Assembly: GCA_027315205.1 (NCBI GenBank)
Contig: DAHUYM010000010.1
Span: 1 to 50,976, forward strand
Direction of reading: 5' to 3'
From: Leptospirillum sp.
GTDB taxonomy: Bacteria; Nitrospirota; Leptospirillia; Leptospirillales; Leptospirillaceae
Length of the DNA stretch: 50,976 nt
The notes under the pieces are model-generated. The model searched no databases. It had not been told where the DNA came from and saw only the letters and a program-made list of their open reading frames with translations. The stretch's first letter is position 1. Each line of letters starts with the position of its first letter. This document shows positions 32,632-42,150 of this stretch, piece after piece. Made by a program: the position numbers and the translations under genes.

Positions 32632-33495
32632 TCAAAATGGCGAGTTCCCCAGGTACTCTTTGAGCGACATCTCCCAATGGGGCAAAGAAAGCCCCAAACC
32701 ATGAATCTTTACTTGGGACAGGACCGAATAGGAGGGCCGTTTCGCCTTCGCGCCATACTCTGCCTGAGTTACCGGAACCAACGCGGGAGCGATTCCCCGG
32801 ATCCGGAAGATCGCCGCAGCAAATTCATACCAGGAACACTCTCCGGAACTGGCCATGTGATAGATTCCTCCGGGAGGTTCGGAACCCAGGAATTCCAGGA
32901 CCGTCGCAGCGAGCGACTCTGTCGATGTGGGAGCCACGATCTGGTCGCTAACGACCCGGATCGTCTTTCCTTCTTTCCCAAGCTGAAGCATGAGGTCGAC
33001 AAAATTTTTCTTGGGCCGGGACGACCGATGGGTTCCATACAAGCCACATGTCCGAATCACGTACGCCCGGGGATCACGATTCAATACCAGACGTTCTCCC
33101 GCCCACTTCGACACCCCGTAGACGGAAAGAGGAAGCGCTTCATCGGTTTCCGTCCAGGGACGTCCATGGCCCGAAGATACGCGGTTGCCAAAAACGTAGT
33201 CGGTGGAAAACGTGACAAAGCGTATATTCCGGGCCGCACAATATGAGGAAAGCTGGACCGGGGCGAAAGCGTTCAACCGAAATGCTTCATCGGTATCCGA
33301 TTCCGCGCGATCCACATCGTTGAACGCACTCGTATTGATGAGACAATCAATGTTTTCGGAGGCAATCTGGGTTAAGCAATCTGGGTTTGTTGCATCGAAA
33401 TCCGGAAGATCGAGACCAACGACCCTTTCCATCCCGATAAGCCGCGACAAAGCGCTACCCAATTGCCCCCGACTTCCGACAATGCCAATTCTCAT
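32632..33495 (-). CDS. rmlD: dTDP-4-dehydrorhamnose reductase RmlD
   Basis: 287 residues. RmlD makes dTDP-L-rhamnose for O-antigen or exopolysaccharide, reducing the 4-keto sugar with NADPH. The cofactor loop is MRIGIVGSRGQLGSAL, STDYVFGN carries the catalytic Thr/Asp region, and YGVSKWAGE holds the catalytic YxxxK pair. NTSAFNDVDRAESD is also typical. ATG at 33495 is chosen as the RmlD start, with GGGGAA upstream; the open frame extends to 33528. No rmlA, B or C is present in the window. Confidence 0.9.
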   Translation of the reverse strand: MRIGIVGSRGQLGSALSRLIGMERVVGLDLPDFDATNPDCLTQIASENIDCLINTSAFNDVDRAESDTDEAFRLNAFAPVQLSSYCAARNIRFVTFSTDYVFGNRVSSGHGRPWTETDEALPLSVYGVSKWAGERLVLNRDPRAYVIRTCGLYGTHRSSRPKKNFVDLMLQLGKEGKTIRVVSDQIVAPTSTESLAATVLEFLGSEPPGGIYHMASSGECSWYEFAAAIFRIRGIAPALVPVTQAEYGAKAKRPSYSVLSQVKIHGLGLSLPHWEMSLKEYLGNSPF

Positions 33496-33546
33496 CTGGT
33501 TCCCCGCTTGCATATTCCGCTGAAACACACACCGCCAGACTTTCTC

Positions 33547-34047
33547 CTAGGTTTTTTTCCGCAAGGAATTAAACGTTTTCTTCTGCTCCGGCGTCAAAAC
33601 GCGATAACAATCCAGATGGGCCTTGAGGTGATCCGCGGTTGACCGTGCTTCCAGGGATCCGATCTTGTTCAGCAACCGTCGGGCTTTTCCCATGGGAGGA
33701 AACTCCTGGCTCATGATTTCCAAATACTTCTTTTTGAGGTCGTCGATTCTTGAAGTTTGCCTGAGGGTGATCGGTATGATCCGGTGGGCGATTCGGCGAA
33801 TTTTTCTCATCTGTCGGGAGGTGAGACCCAGAGCCTTGGAATTTTTCAGATAAAAGATCGGGCCGGGATGTTCTTCTAGAACTTGAGGGAGGATAAAATC
33901 CGATTTCATCTCTTCCATCAGTTTTGCCTGGACATCAACACCATTGGAGGTGTTTGAAGTATCCGACGAAAACGAGGGACTTCTTCCTGCCAATAAAACG
34001 ATCAGAACGCCAGAAGCGATCAGGGTTGCACGAGCACATCGTGTCAT
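33547..34047 (-). CDS. Spy/CpxP-like periplasmic protein
   Basis: A small protein of about 166 residues with a signal peptide (LIASGVLIVLLAGRSPSFSS) and an all-helical, charged mature part. Two LTxxQ-like motifs occur, LTSRQMRKI and LTPEQKKTF, the hallmark of the Spy/CpxP family of periplasmic chaperones and stress regulators. The ATG at 34047 has GAGG seven bases upstream. It is transcribed toward rmlD, which starts 51 bases downstream, but a shared function is not apparent. The helical part between the motifs (DLKKKYLEIMSQ) has no cysteines. Confidence in the family is moderate because the LTxxQ motif is short. Confidence 0.6.
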   Translation of the reverse strand: MTRCARATLIASGVLIVLLAGRSPSFSSDTSNTSNGVDVQAKLMEEMKSDFILPQVLEEHPGPIFYLKNSKALGLTSRQMRKIRRIAHRIIPITLRQTSRIDDLKKKYLEIMSQEFPPMGKARRLLNKIGSLEARSTADHLKAHLDCYRVLTPEQKKTFNSLRKKT

Positions 34048-34212
34048 GATCAAACCTCGTCGTTTAGAAACCGTTAAAGGCTGATAGATTCTATAAGTAA
34101 GGAACAATTTCATGTATTACAGTATGTATTGCCGAAACTTCTTCCAATCGGCACAATCATATAAGGAAAAGCCCTTCTCTGACAATCTCGAACAACCCCA
34201 TCGGAGCGAATC

Positions 34213-34830
34213 ATGTCTTTCTACAGCCGACTGTTCGCACAAGCGTATGACAGAATGACCCACGATATCGAACAAAATCTGTTTTCTCCTATACGAAAGT
34301 CCCTTCTCAAGGATGCCGAAGAACCGATTCTCGAAATTGGAAGTGGAACAGGAGCAAATATCCCCTTTTTTCCCGATGTCGAAAGCGGGAATCGTCCCAA
34401 GCGCATATATCTCGAACGATCCCCATGGATGATGGACAAATTCATGGAAAAAGGATTCGGCACAAAGGGATATCCGCTCACCGCATCAGGGTCTTCTCTT
34501 CCCTTTCGCGCCGGATCATTCCGAACCGTCATCGCAACATTGGTGCTCTGCTCGATTCAGGAGGTTGACGCCCCCCTCTCGGAAATCGTCCGGGTCCTGG
34601 AACCGGGGGGTATTTTTCTTTCGTTCGAACATGTGGCTTCGCAGAATTTATGGATGAGAGGATTGCAGGGGTTACTAACACCCGTCTGGAAATATCTTGC
34701 GGAAGGATGCCACTTGAACCGTGAAACAGATCGTGCAATCGGACAACTTTTGTCCATGAAGCGGGGCGGGATCATCACGCACTTCGGAACACCCTTCGTG
34801 TGGGGTGTGTACCAGAAGGAGAAGCCCTAG
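34213..34830 (+). CDS. class I SAM-dependent methyltransferase
   Basis: 205 residues. The SAM-binding loop ILEIGSGTGANIPFF is at about 39-53, an acidic strand-end is YLERSPWMMDKF, and motif II-like TVIATLVLCSIQEVDAPLSEIVRVLEPGG is intact. The layout matches small UbiE/METTL7-like methyltransferases acting on small molecules or lipids. ATG at 34213 has GGAG upstream. It stands alone on the plus strand with a divergent Spy-like gene upstream; its TAG stop overlaps the stop of the convergent membrane protein gene. The substrate is unknown. Confidence 0.8.
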   Translation: MSFYSRLFAQAYDRMTHDIEQNLFSPIRKSLLKDAEEPILEIGSGTGANIPFFPDVESGNRPKRIYLERSPWMMDKFMEKGFGTKGYPLTASGSSLPFRAGSFRTVIATLVLCSIQEVDAPLSEIVRVLEPGGIFLSFEHVASQNLWMRGLQGLLTPVWKYLAEGCHLNRETDRAIGQLLSMKRGGIITHFGTPFVWGVYQKEKP

Positions 34831-35279
34831 GGGCTACGGGGAAGGTCTTTGAAAACGAATGTTCCGCCATTGGTGACAACCGTGATGGGTGGTTTGTTTC
34901 CAAGATTGAAACGGTAGCGGACAAAATGGGGACGGACGTCGACGGTTTGCATCTTTCCCTGATTCTGGTGGAGGGAATTCTTGATAAGAATGAGCCGGAT
35001 CGTCGGGGGAGCATGGAACTCAAAGGTGTCCTTGCCGAGATAGAGGAGTTCCGTGTTTCGAAGGCGGTATTCTTCCTCGACGGATTTCTCCTTGATCTGC
35101 CCGGGGGTGAGTCCTTCGGCATCCAGGATGTATGCTTCGCGCTGATAGAGGAGTGTCTGGGTCTTGAGGGAGTGATGGACAAGCAGGAGGGCGATGAGGA
35201 CAAAAAGGAGAGTCAGCCCCAGAAGGACCCAAATGGTTCGAATCTGCCTTTTGACGCTCGGATCCATCGGGGGCGGCAT
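34827..35279 (-). CDS. small membrane-anchored protein downstream of rplQ
   Basis: I do not recognise this 150-residue protein. One membrane helix lies near residues 16-35 (TIWVLLGLTLLFVLIALLLVHH), and the remainder would be periplasmic, with a C-terminal beta-rich part (PITVVTNGGTFVFKDL). It starts 11 bases after rplQ, so it is probably co-transcribed with the ribosomal operon. No clear ribosome binding site precedes ATG 35279; ATG 35267 is an alternative. Its placement immediately after a ribosomal operon may be incidental. Confidence 0.55.
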   Translation of the reverse strand: MPPPMDPSVKRQIRTIWVLLGLTLLFVLIALLLVHHSLKTQTLLYQREAYILDAEGLTPGQIKEKSVEEEYRLRNTELLYLGKDTFEFHAPPTIRLILIKNSLHQNQGKMQTVDVRPHFVRYRFNLGNKPPITVVTNGGTFVFKDLPRSP

Positions 35280-35290
35280 TTGCTGACGCT

Positions 35291-35764
35291 TCAGTGAGAA
35301 TGCGTGTGAGCGCCTGCTTCTTTCTCCTTGGTTTTGGATTCTTCGGATTTTGGCTTGGTTCCCTTGGAAGCTGCTGTTTCGCCTTTCCGCTTATCCGATA
35401 GACTTCTTCCCGATTCCACCAATTCCAGAATCGCCATTTCGGCACCGTCGCCGATACGTCTCCGGGTTTTGATGATCCGGGTATACCCACCGGGGCGAGT
35501 GGAAAAACGGGGAGCCACTTCGTCAAGAAGATGGAATGCGACATCCTTGTTGCGAATGGTCTTCAAAAGGTCACGAAGGGTGTTGATATTCTTGGTCCGG
35601 GCTTTGGTGATCAGCTTTTCGACCATCGGCCGAATCTCTTTGGCCTTCATCGCCGTCGTCTCGATCCTCTCATGTTCGAAAAAAGAGGTGATCAAGGAAC
35701 GAAACATTGCCTGCCTGTGACTGGAATCCCGGCCAAACTGCCGTCCCTGCATCCTGTGTCTCAT
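35291..35764 (-). CDS. rplQ: ribosomal protein L17
   Basis: 157 residues of the large ribosomal subunit. The L17 core (MRHRMQGRQFGRDSSHRQAM, LLDEVAPRFSTRPGGYTRI, MAILELV) covers residues 1-118. A tail of about 35 charged residues (SDKRKGETAASKGTKPKSEE onwards) ending in GAHTHSH follows and is not part of the usual fold. It follows rpoA by 40 bases as the last classical gene of the alpha operon. Confidence 0.95.
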   Translation of the reverse strand: MRHRMQGRQFGRDSSHRQAMFRSLITSFFEHERIETTAMKAKEIRPMVEKLITKARTKNINTLRDLLKTIRNKDVAFHLLDEVAPRFSTRPGGYTRIIKTRRRIGDGAEMAILELVESGRSLSDKRKGETAASKGTKPKSEESKTKEKEAGAHTHSH

Positions 35765-35804
35765 CGTACCTAAACCCCTTTCCTGATTTCAGGGCATTGC
35801 ATTT

Positions 35805-36779
35805 CTATTCCTTGTGACTCAATTCCATGCCGAGATACAAACCCATATTGGTCAGCACATTTTTTATTTCATTCAAAGATTTACGTCCGAAATTCTTGGT
35901 TTTAAGAAGTTCCGACTCGGTTTTCTGGATCAAATCCCCGACGGTTCGGATGTCGGCATTCTTGAGGCAATTCGAAGCCCGCACGGAAAGCTCCAGGTCC
36001 ATGACATTCTTTCCCAGGATCTCTTGACTCAATTCCTCGATCTTCATCGCAACTTTGGGAGGATCCAGCAGGATATGTTCTGCATCTTCGATCAGGAAAA
36101 GGTCGAGATGGTCCTTCAGAATCTGGGCGGCCTGCGAGATTGCTTCTTCGGGCGTTAGGCTTCCGTCCGTCTCGATTTCGAGCGTCAGGCGATCATAATC
36201 CGTCATCCGTCCAACCCGCGTACTGTCCACGGAAAAGTTGACCTTCTTGAGGGGCGTGAAAATGGCATCGATCGGAATAACCCCGACTTCAAGATTCTCC
36301 GTCTTACCGCGATCGGCCGGAACATAACCGCGCCCGGTTTCGATCCTGAGATCAAGATCCAGGATGGCTCCCTTGTCGAGGGTCGCGATATGGTGCCCAG
36401 GATCCAGAACGTCGATGATACCGCCCGTATCGATGTCTCCCGCAGTCACGTTCTTCGGTCCGGTCACCTTGAGATGGACCCAATGGGGTTCGGATTCGTG
36501 GGCCTTCACCCGTACTTCCTTGAGATTGAGGATGATATCAGAGACATCCTCCAGAACTCCCGGAATATTGGAAAACTCATGAAATACACCACGGAAGCGA
36601 ACAGCGGTAATCGCCGCCCCCTTGATCGAGGAAAGAAGAACCCTTCTCAAGGAATTTCCCAGGGTCGTCCCATATCCCCGTTCAAACGGTTCTACGATCA
36701 CCTTCAAAAACCTGTCGGTCTGCGTTTCGCGGTCGAAGGCCAAGGACTTTGGCATTTGAAAGTCCCTCATCATGCTCAT
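35805..36779 (-). CDS. rpoA: RNA polymerase alpha subunit
   Basis: 324 residues, standard for RpoA. The N-terminal dimerisation domain (VEPFERGYGTTLGNSLRRVLLSS) assembles the polymerase core. The C-terminal domain (LSVRASNCLKNADIRTVGDL) contains the helix-hairpin-helix that binds UP elements and activators. ATG at 36779 has GAGGAG eight bases upstream. It lies between rpsD and rplQ, as expected in the alpha operon. Confidence 0.97.
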   Translation of the reverse strand: MSMMRDFQMPKSLAFDRETQTDRFLKVIVEPFERGYGTTLGNSLRRVLLSSIKGAAITAVRFRGVFHEFSNIPGVLEDVSDIILNLKEVRVKAHESEPHWVHLKVTGPKNVTAGDIDTGGIIDVLDPGHHIATLDKGAILDLDLRIETGRGYVPADRGKTENLEVGVIPIDAIFTPLKKVNFSVDSTRVGRMTDYDRLTLEIETDGSLTPEEAISQAAQILKDHLDLFLIEDAEHILLDPPKVAMKIEELSQEILGKNVMDLELSVRASNCLKNADIRTVGDLIQKTESELLKTKNFGRKSLNEIKNVLTNMGLYLGMELSHKE

Positions 36780-36834
36780 CCGCTCGTCTCCTCATCAATC
36801 AATAAAGTCAATAGCCTGCCGAACCTGAAAATCT

Positions 36835-37464
36835 TTAACGGGAATACAGCTCTACGATCAGATTCTCGGAAATCAGGATATTGATCTCCTCACGTTTAGG
36901 CTGTTCCCGAATCACTGCCTTGAACTGTTCTTTTTCCACATCGAGCCAGGAGGGGGTAACGCCTCGTGTTTCGGCATCTCGGAGGTTTTCCTTGAAGCGC
37001 CCGTTCTCGCGGGACTTCAGCCGCAACGAGACGATATCGGAAACCTTGCAATGAAAGGACGGGATGTTGACCTTCTTTCCATTGACCTCGACATGTCCGT
37101 GGGTGACCAGCATTCGGGCTTCGTTCCGGGAGGTTCCAAGACCCATCCTGTAGACGACGCTGTCGAGACGCAACTCAAGGCTTGCCAACAACGACTCACC
37201 AGTAACGCCTTTTTTCCGGGATGCTTTCTCGAAAGCATTACGGAATTGCTTTTCCAGGACACCGAAAATGCGCTTTACCTTCTGTTTTTCCCGCAACTGT
37301 AGGCCGTAATCCGAGATCTTTGCCCGACTTTGCCCGTGCTGACCCGGCGGGTATGATCTCCTGTCGATGGCGCACTTTGTGGACAAACAGCGCACTCCCT
37401 TCAAGAAAAGCTTTACTCCTTCACGTCGGCAAAATCGGCAAACCGAACCTCTGTATCGAGCCAA
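36835..37464 (-). CDS. rpsD: ribosomal protein S4
   Basis: 209 residues, a primary 16S rRNA binder and assembly nucleator. [18 protein letters not shown] and the following Cys31 give the four-cysteine zinc form (C9, C12, C26, C31). The S4 RNA-binding domain is [20 protein letters not shown]. The start is TTG at 37464 with AAGGAG upstream. S4 often represses its own operon by binding the mRNA; I did not find the specific structure here. Confidence 0.97.
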   Translation of the reverse strand: MARYRGSVCRFCRREGVKLFLKGVRCLSTKCAIDRRSYPPGQHGQSRAKISDYGLQLREKQKVKRIFGVLEKQFRNAFEKASRKKGVTGESLLASLELRLDSVVYRMGLGTSRNEARMLVTHGHVEVNGKKVNIPSFHCKVSDIVSLRLKSRENGRFKENLRDAETRGVTPSWLDVEKEQFKAVIREQPKREEINILISENLIVELYSR

Positions 37465-37510
37465 TCCCTTCTCCTTCTTCTCTAATCAATCGATGAGGAT
37501 CGAATAATCC

Positions 37511-37897
37511 TCACACTCTTCTGCGCTTGGGCGGACGACACCCGTTATGAGGGATAGGAGTCACATCCTTGATAAGGTTGATTTTCAACCCAAAGGCCTG
37601 TAATGCCCGGATTGCGGATTCGCGACCAGCTCCTGGCCCTTTAACAAAGACGTCACAGGTCTTCATTCCCGCATCGACAGCTTTTTTCGCAGCGACTTCG
37701 GCCGCTTTCTGTGCGGCGAATGGAGTGCTCTTCCTGGAGCCCTTGAAACCCTGAGCACCTGCACTGGACCATGCCACAACATCTCCGTTGGGATCCGAGA
37801 AGGAGATGATCGTGTTGTTGAAGGATGCATGAATATGCACGACTCCCACCGGGACATTTTTCTTTTCTTTTTTCTTTGAGGATTTCTTAGTTCCCAT
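37511..37897 (-). CDS. rpsK: ribosomal protein S11
   Basis: 128 residues of the platform of the small subunit. The core [19 protein letters not shown] and the C-terminal [16 protein letters not shown] are typical. A short Lys-rich N-terminus ([11 protein letters not shown]) precedes the fold. It lies between rpsM and rpsD in the alpha operon. Confidence 0.97.
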   Translation of the reverse strand: MGTKKSSKKKEKKNVPVGVVHIHASFNNTIISFSDPNGDVVAWSSAGAQGFKGSRKSTPFAAQKAAEVAAKKAVDAGMKTCDVFVKGPGAGRESAIRALQAFGLKINLIKDVTPIPHNGCRPPKRRRV

Positions 37898-37958
37898 TTA
37901 TCCCCCGATATAAACCGATCCCACAACTCATTTGGATATGGACACGATCGCACATTCG

Positions 37959-38333
37959 TCAGCCCGTTTTCTTTTTGGCGCCGATCCCTTTCTTGGGACC
38001 CTTCCGAGTTCTGGCGTTGGTTTTTGTCCGTTGACCGCGAACAGGCAGACCCCTCCGGTGGCGGAGACCTTCATAACATCCGATATCCATCTTTCTCTTG
38101 ATGTTCTGGGTTACCTGGCGACGAAGATCGCCCTCAACCGTATAAGTTTTTTCGATAGCGTCACGGAGACGGGCCACCTCATCATCGGTGAGATCTTTGA
38201 CGCGACGGTCGGGATCGATTTCAGTTTTTTTAAGGATCTGGTTTGATGTCGATCGACCAATCCCGAAAATATACGTCAGCGCGATTTCGACACGCTTGTT
38301 GCGCGGAAGATCGATTCCTACGATGCGGGCCAA
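37959..38333 (-). CDS. rpsM: ribosomal protein S13
   Basis: 124 residues of the small-subunit head, contacting the large subunit and P-site t[30 protein letters not shown] and [20 protein letters not shown] are family hallmarks. The start codon is TTG at 38333 with AAGGAG eight bases upstream. It is the first gene after rpmJ in this alpha-operon arrangement. Confidence 0.97.
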   Translation of the reverse strand: MARIVGIDLPRNKRVEIALTYIFGIGRSTSNQILKKTEIDPDRRVKDLTDDEVARLRDAIEKTYTVEGDLRRQVTQNIKRKMDIGCYEGLRHRRGLPVRGQRTKTNARTRKGPKKGIGAKKKTG

Positions 38334-38349
38334 ATTCAGACTCCTTTAT

Positions 38350-38463
38350 CTATCCTTGTCTCTGTTTGTGACGGGGGTTTTCACACTTTACCCTCAGGAT
38401 TCCCTTACGGCGAATGACCTTGCATTTTGAACAGATCGGCTTAACAGATGCACGCACCTTCAT
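38350..38463 (-). CDS. rpmJ: ribosomal protein L36
   Basis: A 37-residue protein beginning [20 protein letters not shown] and ending HKQRQG. Cys11, Cys14, Cys27 and His32 form the zinc-binding C+ version. It is found between infA and rpsM, the standard position. The ATG at 38463 has GGAAATG context and sits 14 bases after infA. Confidence 0.95.
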   Translation of the reverse strand: MKVRASVKPICSKCKVIRRKGILRVKCENPRHKQRQG

Positions 38464-38477
38464 TTCCAGGCACTCCC

Positions 38478-38696
38478 CTACTTGAAGCGATAAGTGATCC
38501 GACCTCGCGTGAGATCGTACGGAGACAGTTCAAGAGTGACCTTGTCCCCAGGCAAAATCTTGATGTAATGCATTCTCATCTTGCCGGATATATGCGCAAG
38601 CACCTTATGCCCATTTTCGAGCTCGACACGAAACATTGCATTAGGCAATGTTTCAAGAACTGTTCCTTGAACTTCTATGATGTCTTCTTTGGGCAA
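38478..38696 (-). CDS. infA: translation initiation factor IF-1
   Basis: 72 residues, the usual length. The sequence [20 protein letters not shown] and [13 protein letters not shown] is almost identical to the family consensus, an OB-fold that blocks the ribosomal A site during initiation. TTG at 38696 is the start, since it gives the canonical length and has AGGAG six bases upstream; a longer frame to 38723 is not convincing. Confidence 0.96.
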   Translation of the reverse strand: MPKEDIIEVQGTVLETLPNAMFRVELENGHKVLAHISGKMRMHYIKILPGDKVTLELSPYDLTRGRITYRFK

Positions 38697-38719
38697 AAGC
38701 GTCTCCTGAAGGCCAAGGA

Positions 38720-39469
38720 TCATTCGGGTCGGGTCAGGATCACGGGCCCTTCCCTCAAAATTGCAATCGTATGCTCGAAGTGGGCCGACAGTTTACGGTC
38801 TTTCGTTACGGCCGTCCAACCATCCTCGAGAATGACCGTTTCATGTGTTCCTTCGTTGATCATGGGCTCGATCGCCAAAACCAGTCCCTGTTCGAGCTTG
38901 AGACCTTTTCCCTGATTTCCATAGTTCGGAACCTGTGGTTCCTCGTGAAGACGGCGTCCGATCCCATGACCAACAAAGTTTCGTACAACGGAAAATCCAG
39001 CGGCCTCAGCGTAAGATTGAACGGCATGAGAAACATCGCCAATCCGGTTACCTGGAATCGCCTGGGCAATTCCTCGGAGCAAGGATTCTTCCGTCACCTG
39101 CATGAGCTGTTCAGCCCGAGGAGAAACCGAACCTACGGGGACGGTCATCGCTGAATCGCCATAGAAGTCGTCCAGTACGATCCCGTAGTCGATCCCGACG
39201 ATATCACCTTCCTTAAGTCGATAGTCATCGGGAATGCCATGCACAACAACATAGTTAACAGAAGTGCACAACGAAGCCGGATAGGAACGATATCCCTTGA
39301 ATGCGGGGCGACCACCAATTTCCCGCGCGTGGGACTCCGCAATCCGGTCCAGTTCTTTCAAAGTAACACCAGGAGACACCGCTGCCCGAATTTTCAGAAG
39401 ACCATTCGCTACTGCGACGGAAGCCCTTCGGATCTTATCGATTTCCTCGGCAGTCTTGAGATAGATCAT
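38720..39469 (-). CDS. map: type I methionine aminopeptidase
   Basis: 249 residues. It removes the initiator Met from nascent proteins. Metal ligands are visible in [18 protein letters not shown] (two Asp), [12 protein letters not shown] (His), AIEPMINEG (Glu) and the final Glu near [27 protein letters not shown] is a typical substrate-pocket region. It lies between adk and infA, as in many bacteria. Confidence 0.96.
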   Translation of the reverse strand: MIYLKTAEEIDKIRRASVAVANGLLKIRAAVSPGVTLKELDRIAESHAREIGGRPAFKGYRSYPASLCTSVNYVVVHGIPDDYRLKEGDIVGIDYGIVLDDFYGDSAMTVPVGSVSPRAEQLMQVTEESLLRGIAQAIPGNRIGDVSHAVQSYAEAAGFSVVRNFVGHGIGRRLHEEPQVPNYGNQGKGLKLEQGLVLAIEPMINEGTHETVILEDGWTAVTKDRKLSAHFEHTIAILREGPVILTRPE

Positions 39470-39473
39470 CTGA

Positions 39474-40133
39474 TCATTTCATCTGATCAAAGAGATTCCG
39501 AATATCCGTCAGGACCGAATCGATGGGCTTGCTGGCATCGACGGTCTTCAGAATCCCCCGATCCCTATAGTAGGAAAGCAACGGGTTCGTAGCCCCCCAA
39601 TAAACAGCCGACCGTTGACGAATGACTTTTTCATCATCATCGGTTCTCTGAACCAAGGCTGTGCCGTCCGAATCACACACCATGTCTTTCTTGGGGGGGG
39701 CGAATGATACGTGATACGTCCGTTGGCATTGGGGACAAATTCTGCGACCAGAAAGTCTCCGGATCCGGTCCTCTTCATCCATAACAAATTCAAGTGCCAA
39801 ACTAACATTATGGCACATTTTTTTTAGAATATCATCAAGGGATCGTGCCTGTGCCGTTGTTCTCGGAAAGCCATCGAGAATGAAGCCAGAAGATTGGGGA
39901 ATCGCTTGAATTTTTTCGCGTATAAGGCTCAACACAATGTCATCCGGAACCAGATGGCCCGCATCCATGAATTTCTTAGCTTCGAGTCCAAGAGGGGTGC
40001 CGTTTTTAAGGGCCTCACGCAAAAGGTCTCCCGTTGCAAACTTCGGAATCGCATATGCCTCAGAAAGTTTGGCCGCCTGTGTCCCTTTTCCAACCCCAGG
40101 GGGACCGATGAAGACAACGACAGCACCAAACAT
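39474..40133 (-). CDS. adk: adenylate kinase
   Basis: 219 residues converting AMP and ATP to ADP. The P-loop GPPGVGKGTQAAKL is at residues 10-23, and the AMP-binding site includes FATGDLLREAL. The LID carries ICPQCQRTYH and VCDSDG, so it has a zinc site like Gram-positive enzymes (three Cys and an Asp). It starts two bases after the secY stop, as in the spc operon of many bacteria. Confidence 0.96.
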   Translation of the reverse strand: MFGAVVVFIGPPGVGKGTQAAKLSEAYAIPKFATGDLLREALKNGTPLGLEAKKFMDAGHLVPDDIVLSLIREKIQAIPQSSGFILDGFPRTTAQARSLDDILKKMCHNVSLALEFVMDEEDRIRRLSGRRICPQCQRTYHVSFAPPKKDMVCDSDGTALVQRTDDDEKVIRQRSAVYWGATNPLLSYYRDRGILKTVDASKPIDSVLTDIRNLFDQMK

Positions 40134-40135
40134 GG

Positions 40136-41449
40136 TCAGGCCGTCCTCCCTTTGATCCGGGTCTTTTTCAGGAATCCCTCGTAATTGCGCGACATCATGT
40201 AGGATTCGATCTGCTGGGCAGTATCAAGAGACACACCGATAACGATCAAAAGAGATGTTCCACCAAAATAAAAAGGAACATGCAATTGATAGATCAAAAG
40301 TTCAGGGATCACACAAACTACCGAGAGATAAAGGGCGCCTACCAGTGTAATCCGATTCATAACCCGGTAGAAATATTCGACCGTTTTTGTTCCAGGGCGG
40401 ATACCCGGGACATAACCTCCGTATTTTTGCATGTTCTCAGCAATGTCCGTCGGATTCAGAACAACGGCTGTATAAAAGAAACTGAAAAAAATGATCATGA
40501 GAACGTACAAGGCCGTATAGGAAACGCTGCCCGGGGCCAGTGACTTTCCGATCCCCTGAATCCAGGGGATACTTACAAAACCTGCAATGGTCGCCGGAAA
40601 TGAAATGATGGAACTGGCAAAAATAGGAGGAATCACTCCCGCTGTATTGATTTTTAGGGGGATGTGAGTCGATTGCCCACCCATCATCTTATTGCCCACA
40701 AGCCTTTTGGCGTATTGGATAGGAACTTTTCTCCGGGCCGTCTCTATAAACACGATCGAAGAAACGATAAAAAGGATCATTACGATAAGGCCGAGGATCA
40801 GGAAACCGGAAATCTCGCCCTGGTTGTAAAGCTTGTACGTATTGATAACGGCTGCGGGAAGACGGGCTATGATACCGGAAAAAATAATAAGGCTGATGCC
40901 GTTTCCAACACCTCTCTCCGTAATCTGCTCACCGATCCACATAACGAATGTCGTTGCCGCGGTCAGGGTAATAACGACAATGAACCGAAAACTCCATCCC
41001 GGGTGCGGAACGAACTGCCCTCTGTTCATCCCCTCGAGACCGAGCGCAATGCCAAAGGCCTGGATGGATGCGATGAACACGGTCAGATAACGGGTATAGC
41101 GGGTGATGACCTTGCGCCCTCTCTCCCCTTCTTTCGCCAGCGCTTGCAGGGTTGGATGGACAACCGTCAAGAGCTGAAGGATGATCGATGCCGAAATATA
41201 TGGCATGATTCCGAGGGCAAAAATCGTGAGACGGGAAAGGGCCCCTCCCGAAAACATATCAAAAAAGCCGATCAATGCACCACCGGTCTGGTGCAGAAAC
41301 TTCGACAGAGCCGTTCCGTTCACACCCGGCGTGGGAATATAGGCCCCGATTCGGTATACGGCCAACATGCCCAGGGTGAAGAAAATACGTTGACGCAGCT
41401 CTGGAATTTTCCCAATATTTTCAAATGTTTGGAGAATTCGGGTTAGCAA
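40136..41449 (-). CDS. secY: protein translocase subunit SecY
   Basis: 437 residues with ten membrane helices, the central channel of the Sec system. The plug/helix 2 region is LSRLTIFALGIMPYISASII, with cytoplasmic loops such as KEGERGRKVITRYTRYLTV and RKVPIQYAKRLVG. The start is TTG at 41449 with only a weak ribosome binding site, so a nearby alternative is possible. It follows rplO by 24 bases. Confidence 0.96.
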   Translation of the reverse strand: MLTRILQTFENIGKIPELRQRIFFTLGMLAVYRIGAYIPTPGVNGTALSKFLHQTGGALIGFFDMFSGGALSRLTIFALGIMPYISASIILQLLTVVHPTLQALAKEGERGRKVITRYTRYLTVFIASIQAFGIALGLEGMNRGQFVPHPGWSFRFIVVITLTAATTFVMWIGEQITERGVGNGISLIIFSGIIARLPAAVINTYKLYNQGEISGFLILGLIVMILFIVSSIVFIETARRKVPIQYAKRLVGNKMMGGQSTHIPLKINTAGVIPPIFASSIISFPATIAGFVSIPWIQGIGKSLAPGSVSYTALYVLMIIFFSFFYTAVVLNPTDIAENMQKYGGYVPGIRPGTKTVEYFYRVMNRITLVGALYLSVVCVIPELLIYQLHVPFYFGGTSLLIVIGVSLDTAQQIESYMMSRNYEGFLKKTRIKGRTA

Positions 41450-41473
41450 TGCTGGATACCAAACGTAATCGGA

Positions 41474-41920
41474 TTAGTCCGAAGACAGGATACGGCCACC
41501 GGATTTCTGAATCTTTTCGCGGGCTGCCGTGCTGACTTCAAGGTCTTGGATCGTATATGCCTTCGTGGGTTCCCCGAGGGCGAGAATTTTGATCTTTTGG
41601 GCGCTGCCCTTCAGAATTCCCATTTCCAGGAGAGTTTCCCTGGAAACAAGATTGTCCGGAAACTCATGTCCTTCCAACCGATGAATATTGAAAACAATTG
41701 TTTCTTCCCTGTGGGGGTTTTTGAATCCACGCTTGGGAATCCGAAGAATCAAGGGCATCTGTCCGCCTTCAAATCCAGGGGGTTTCACTCCTCCGGAACG
41801 GGCATGCTGTCCCTTGTGACCCTTCGTCGAAGTCTTCCCATGGCCAGATCCGGGTCCGCGGCCAATCCGTTTTTTCTTTTTCGTAGATCCAAGCGCTGGA
41901 TACAGATCATGAATTTTCAT
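41474..41920 (-). CDS. rplO: ribosomal protein L15
   Basis: 148 residues of the large subunit. The basic, Gly-rich N-terminus (KKKKRIGRGPGSGHGKTSTK, HARSGGVKPPGFEGGQMPL) is characteristic of L15, which organises 23S rRNA. The C-terminal half (AQKIKILALGEPTKAYTI) is the globular domain. It lies between rpmD and secY. Confidence 0.96.
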   Translation of the reverse strand: MKIHDLYPALGSTKKKKRIGRGPGSGHGKTSTKGHKGQHARSGGVKPPGFEGGQMPLILRIPKRGFKNPHREETIVFNIHRLEGHEFPDNLVSRETLLEMGILKGSAQKIKILALGEPTKAYTIQDLEVSTAAREKIQKSGGRILSSD

Positions 41921-41934
41921 GAAACTCCCGACTT

Positions 41935-42123
41935 TTACCGTTTTTCAACACTAACAAGATGCTTGACCTTTTCGACCATTCCCAGGATCGAGGGTGTCCC
42001 CACTCTTTCAACGGTTTGATTAATATGTTTCAAACCAAGAGCCAAGGCTACCTTCTTAATCTTCAATGGAATTCCGATTAAGCTTCTTTTCAGTGTGATT
42101 TCAATTTTTTGAACTTCAGACAT
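41935..42123 (-). CDS. rpmD: ribosomal protein L30
   Basis: 62 residues, the short bacterial form. EVQKIEITLKRSLIGIPLKI and LGLKHINQTVERVGTPSILG match the family closely. It lies between rpsE and rplO, its standard position in the spc operon. L30 is lost in some lineages, so its presence is informative. Confidence 0.94.
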   Translation of the reverse strand: MSEVQKIEITLKRSLIGIPLKIKKVALALGLKHINQTVERVGTPSILGMVEKVKHLVSVEKR

Positions 42124-42150
42124 CTTTCAACGCCTCGTATTTGAGAAAAC

